DNA from: Candidatus Dadabacteria bacterium CSP1-2
GTDB taxonomy: Bacteria > Desulfobacterota_D > UBA1144 > Nemesobacterales > CSP1-2
Length of the DNA: 34,901 nucleotides
Assembly: GCA_001443445.1 (NCBI GenBank)
Contig: LDXN01000028.1
Coordinates: forward strand, 1 to 34,901
Direction of reading: 5' to 3'
The position numbers were made by a program, and so were the translations under genes. The notes below the pieces were generated by a model. That model was not told where the DNA came from, did not search any database, and was given only the letters and a program-made list of their open reading frames with translations. Of the stretch, positions 34,853-34,901 are shown piece after piece (position 1 is the stretch's first letter; each line of letters starts with the position of its first letter).

Positions 34853-34888
34853 GTTTCAATTCCCGAAGGGAATTAGAAGTTTTTCTAC
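34853..34888 (-). CRISPR. Single CRISPR-like repeat at the window edge (array not seen)
   Basis: On the minus strand the sequence ends CTAATTCCCTTCGGGAATTGAAAC. AATTCCC-TTC-GGGAATT is a perfect stem-loop followed by the 3' tail ATTGAAAC that many type I and III repeats share. The likely 36-base repeat begins GTAGAAAAACTT on the same strand. Only 49 bases remain to the edge, so a second repeat could not be in view. If real, this is the leader-distal end of an array extending to the right. One copy cannot prove it. Confidence 0.4.
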
Positions 34889-34901
34889 TAAGTTTATAGT
34901 A

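Overview
The window looks like a chromosome segment from an AT-rich, Gram-negative bacterium. It has a beta-barrel outer-membrane protein with a signal peptide, an F-type ATP synthase operon with two different b subunits but no a or c gene, and a Grx4/BolA pair. The split atp layout is familiar from deltaproteobacterial and related uncultured lineages; I would not name a phylum more firmly than that. The DNA carries an unusually dense and diverse set of short palindromic repeats. They fill most intergenic gaps and lie in frame inside two housekeeping genes.

Layout. 1-3235 (minus): the start of a Sel1/TPR-like secreted protein, a CHASE2 adenylate cyclase, and a metallo-beta-lactamase-fold protein resembling class II cAMP phosphodiesterases, which overlaps the cyclase by one base. 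3532-4334 (minus): CGFS glutaredoxin and BolA. 4781-7713: a stand-alone RAM-domain protein, a MNT/HEPN toxin-antitoxin pair and a ComM-type AAA ATPase. 8287-12911: UDP-glucuronate decarboxylase, small ORFs, a NodU/CmcH-type carbamoyltransferase and a DUF5989 membrane peptide. A four-helix-bundle (S23/IVP) gene framed by heptanucleotide repeat arrays is inserted between the last two. 13442-16364: aroQ, recJ and an outer-membrane barrel protein. 16834-22931: atpF', atpF, atpH, atpA, atpG, atpD, atpC.

22932-25343: repeats, hicB with a broken hicA, and myo-inositol-1-phosphate synthase (minus) behind a 45-bp tandem repeat. 25516-26346 (minus): rpsI and rplM. 26471-29116 (minus): a secreted protein with a Phe/Pro-rich tail and a class V aminotransferase. 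29324-31781: DUF2182 membrane protein and glutamate dehydrogenase. 31782-34901 is a defence/mobile fringe: a Fic protein behind a helically phased operator array, an orphan palindromic operator, an HsdS fragment, a DUF433/DUF5615 pair, and at the right edge one sequence with the form of a CRISPR repeat.

Candidates for something under-described are: (1) the four-helix-bundle cassette with inverted heptad arrays, plus a third heptad array on the other side of the carbamoyltransferase gene; (2) the operator array upstream of fic, with seven alternating half-sites about two helical turns apart; (3) the in-frame palindromic insertions in the cyclase and recJ; (4) the one-base-overlapping cyclase/phosphodiesterase pair; (5) the HEPN gene whose best start is AUA; and (6) the edge CRISPR-like repeat.
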